Below are positions 63,292 to 64,000 of a stretch of DNA of 64,000 bases, one piece after another (position 1 is the first letter of the stretch; every line of letters starts with the position of its first letter). Source of the stretch: Sphingomonas cavernae. Lineage in GTDB: Bacteria > Pseudomonadota > Alphaproteobacteria > Sphingomonadales > Sphingomonadaceae. A program made the translations under genes and the position numbers. The notes under the pieces were generated by a model. It saw nothing but the letters and a program-made list of their open reading frames with translations, had not been told where the DNA came from and searched no databases. The stretch covers positions 1,428,501 through 1,492,500 of the forward strand of contig NZ_QYUM01000003.1 in the NCBI RefSeq assembly GCF_003590775.1, written 5' to 3'.

Positions 63292-64000
63292 ATGAAGGTG
63301 GTTTCGAAGGCAGCGCTCGGTCTCGCGCTTGCGGTCAGCTCAGTGTCGATGATGGCAGCTTTTCCTGCGCAGGCGCAGAAGGACAAGAAGGAAAAGGAGG
63401 CCAAGGGCCCCCAGCTCAAGCTGAGCAAGGAATTTCGCGCCGCCATGGCGCCCGTCGATGCAGCCGCCAAGGCGAACAACCCGGCTGGCGTGTTGACGGC
63501 TGCGGCCTCGCTTGATGCCGCCGCGACGACGCCGGACGAAAAATACGTCCTCAACCAGTATCGTCTCGACGCGGGGATCAAGACCAAGGATCCGAAGGCT
63601 CAGGCCCAGGCGCTTGACGGCATGCTCGCAACCGGGCTCGTGCCCGCGGCCGACGCCGCTAAATTCCAGTTCTATCTGGGCAAATTCGCCTATGAAGCGA
63701 ATGATTTCGCCAAGGCCGATACCGCGCTGACCGCGGCTGCCGCCGGGGGCTATAACAGCACCGACCTGTATCTGACCCAGTCGCAGCTCTATTCGAAGCA
63801 GAACAAGGCGCCGCAGGCGATGGCTTCGCTCGAAAAGGCGATCGCCGCCGAAAAGGCAGCGGGCAAGCCGGTTCCCGACGAATGGTACAAGTTCGGCATC
63901 AGCCAGGCGTATAAGAGCAAGGATATGGCCGCGACGGCGCGCTGGTCGGCGATGCAGCTTGCCGCCAACCCCACGCCCGAGAACTGGCGCCAAGCGCTCG
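63292..64000 (+). CDS. Exported TPR-like protein (cut by right edge)
   Basis: At least 236 codons, no stop before the window ends. Sec signal peptide MKVVSKAALGLALAVSSVSM with cleavage after AQA near residue 28. The mature part starts with a Lys/Glu-rich stretch and then helical repeats: FYLGKFAYEANDFAKADTAL, YLTQSQLYSKQNKAPQAM and WYKFGISQAYKSKDM are TPR-like (Y/F at helix positions, Ala/Gly bends). ATG 63292 follows AGGAGAA. Probably a periplasmic protein-interaction scaffold; function unknown. Confidence 0.8.
   Translation, partial: MKVVSKAALGLALAVSSVSMMAAFPAQAQKDKKEKEAKGPQLKLSKEFRAAMAPVDAAAKANNPAGVLTAAASLDAAATTPDEKYVLNQYRLDAGIKTKDPKAQAQALDGMLATGLVPAADAAKFQFYLGKFAYEANDFAKADTALTAAAAGGYNSTDLYLTQSQLYSKQNKAPQAMASLEKAIAAEKAAGKPVPDEWYKFGISQAYKSKDMAATARWSAMQLAANPTPENWRQAL

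Overview
The window reads as chromosomal backbone of a G+C-rich alphaproteobacterium, most probably a member of the Sphingomonadales. This rests on protein families and gene orders rather than a marker gene: a pyruvate dehydrogenase E1 beta subunit carrying its own lipoyl domain, dnaG followed by rpoD, divergent recG and sdhE-mfd, large TonB-dependent receptors, and several families of short palindromic repeats. Genes are packed tightly, with many 4-base ATGA/GTGA overlaps. No rRNA, tRNA, CRISPR array, transposase or prophage was recognised, and no gene-free stretch exceeds about 300 bases.

Layout. 1-8.7 kb: mfd (cut by the left edge), sdhE, recG, a PilZ protein, a YaiI/YqxD protein coupled to a DEAD-box RNA helicase, a methyltransferase and a DUF2501 protein. 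7.5-10.8 kb: a tyrS - ureohydrolase - flavoprotein operon on the minus strand. 10.8-13.9 kb: a plus-strand DOMON-like, NamZ-type muramidase and Tat-exported M24 peptidase operon. 13.9-21.9 kb: a small exported protein with a terminator, a MHYT-PAS-GGDEF-EAL protein, and a CoxE-like/MoxR pair split by a soluble chemoreceptor and a glutathione S-transferase with a strong operator palindrome. 22.1-26.6 kb: a siderophore receptor, a LuxR-type regulator of lower G+C and a TbpB-like lipoprotein.

26.7-31.6 kb: rpoD, dnaG, a GIY-YIG protein whose C-terminus is encoded by a palindromic repeat, and YqeY. 31.7-37.7 kb: carA, a small exported protein, carB, greA and a rhomboid protease. 37.8-40.0 kb: a minus-strand run of envelope/stress-type small proteins. 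40.1-44.3 kb: eno, ftsB, pdhA, pdhB. 44.4-47.6 kb: a TadE/TadE/TadG pilus-type cluster. 47.7-53.6 kb: mixed housekeeping genes (trmFO and others) and lipoproteins. 53.7-57.0 kb: a haem-type TonB receptor and a DUF6607 protein, each with an upstream Fur-like site. 57.1-64 kb: an amidohydrolase, a DUF952 protein, gyrA, an SDR-like protein, yaaA and a TPR-like exported protein cut by the right edge.

The main functional themes are central metabolism (eno, pdhAB, carAB), information processing (dnaG, rpoD, gyrA, recG, mfd, greA, tyrS, trmFO), iron uptake (two receptor loci) and cyclic-di-GMP signalling (PilZ plus GGDEF-EAL). I found no clear new multi-gene system. The most unusual signals are the repeat-derived protein tail, the small gene locked between carA and carB, the paired Fur-like sites around the haem-receptor locus, the operator in front of the GST, and a low-G+C insert inside tadG.
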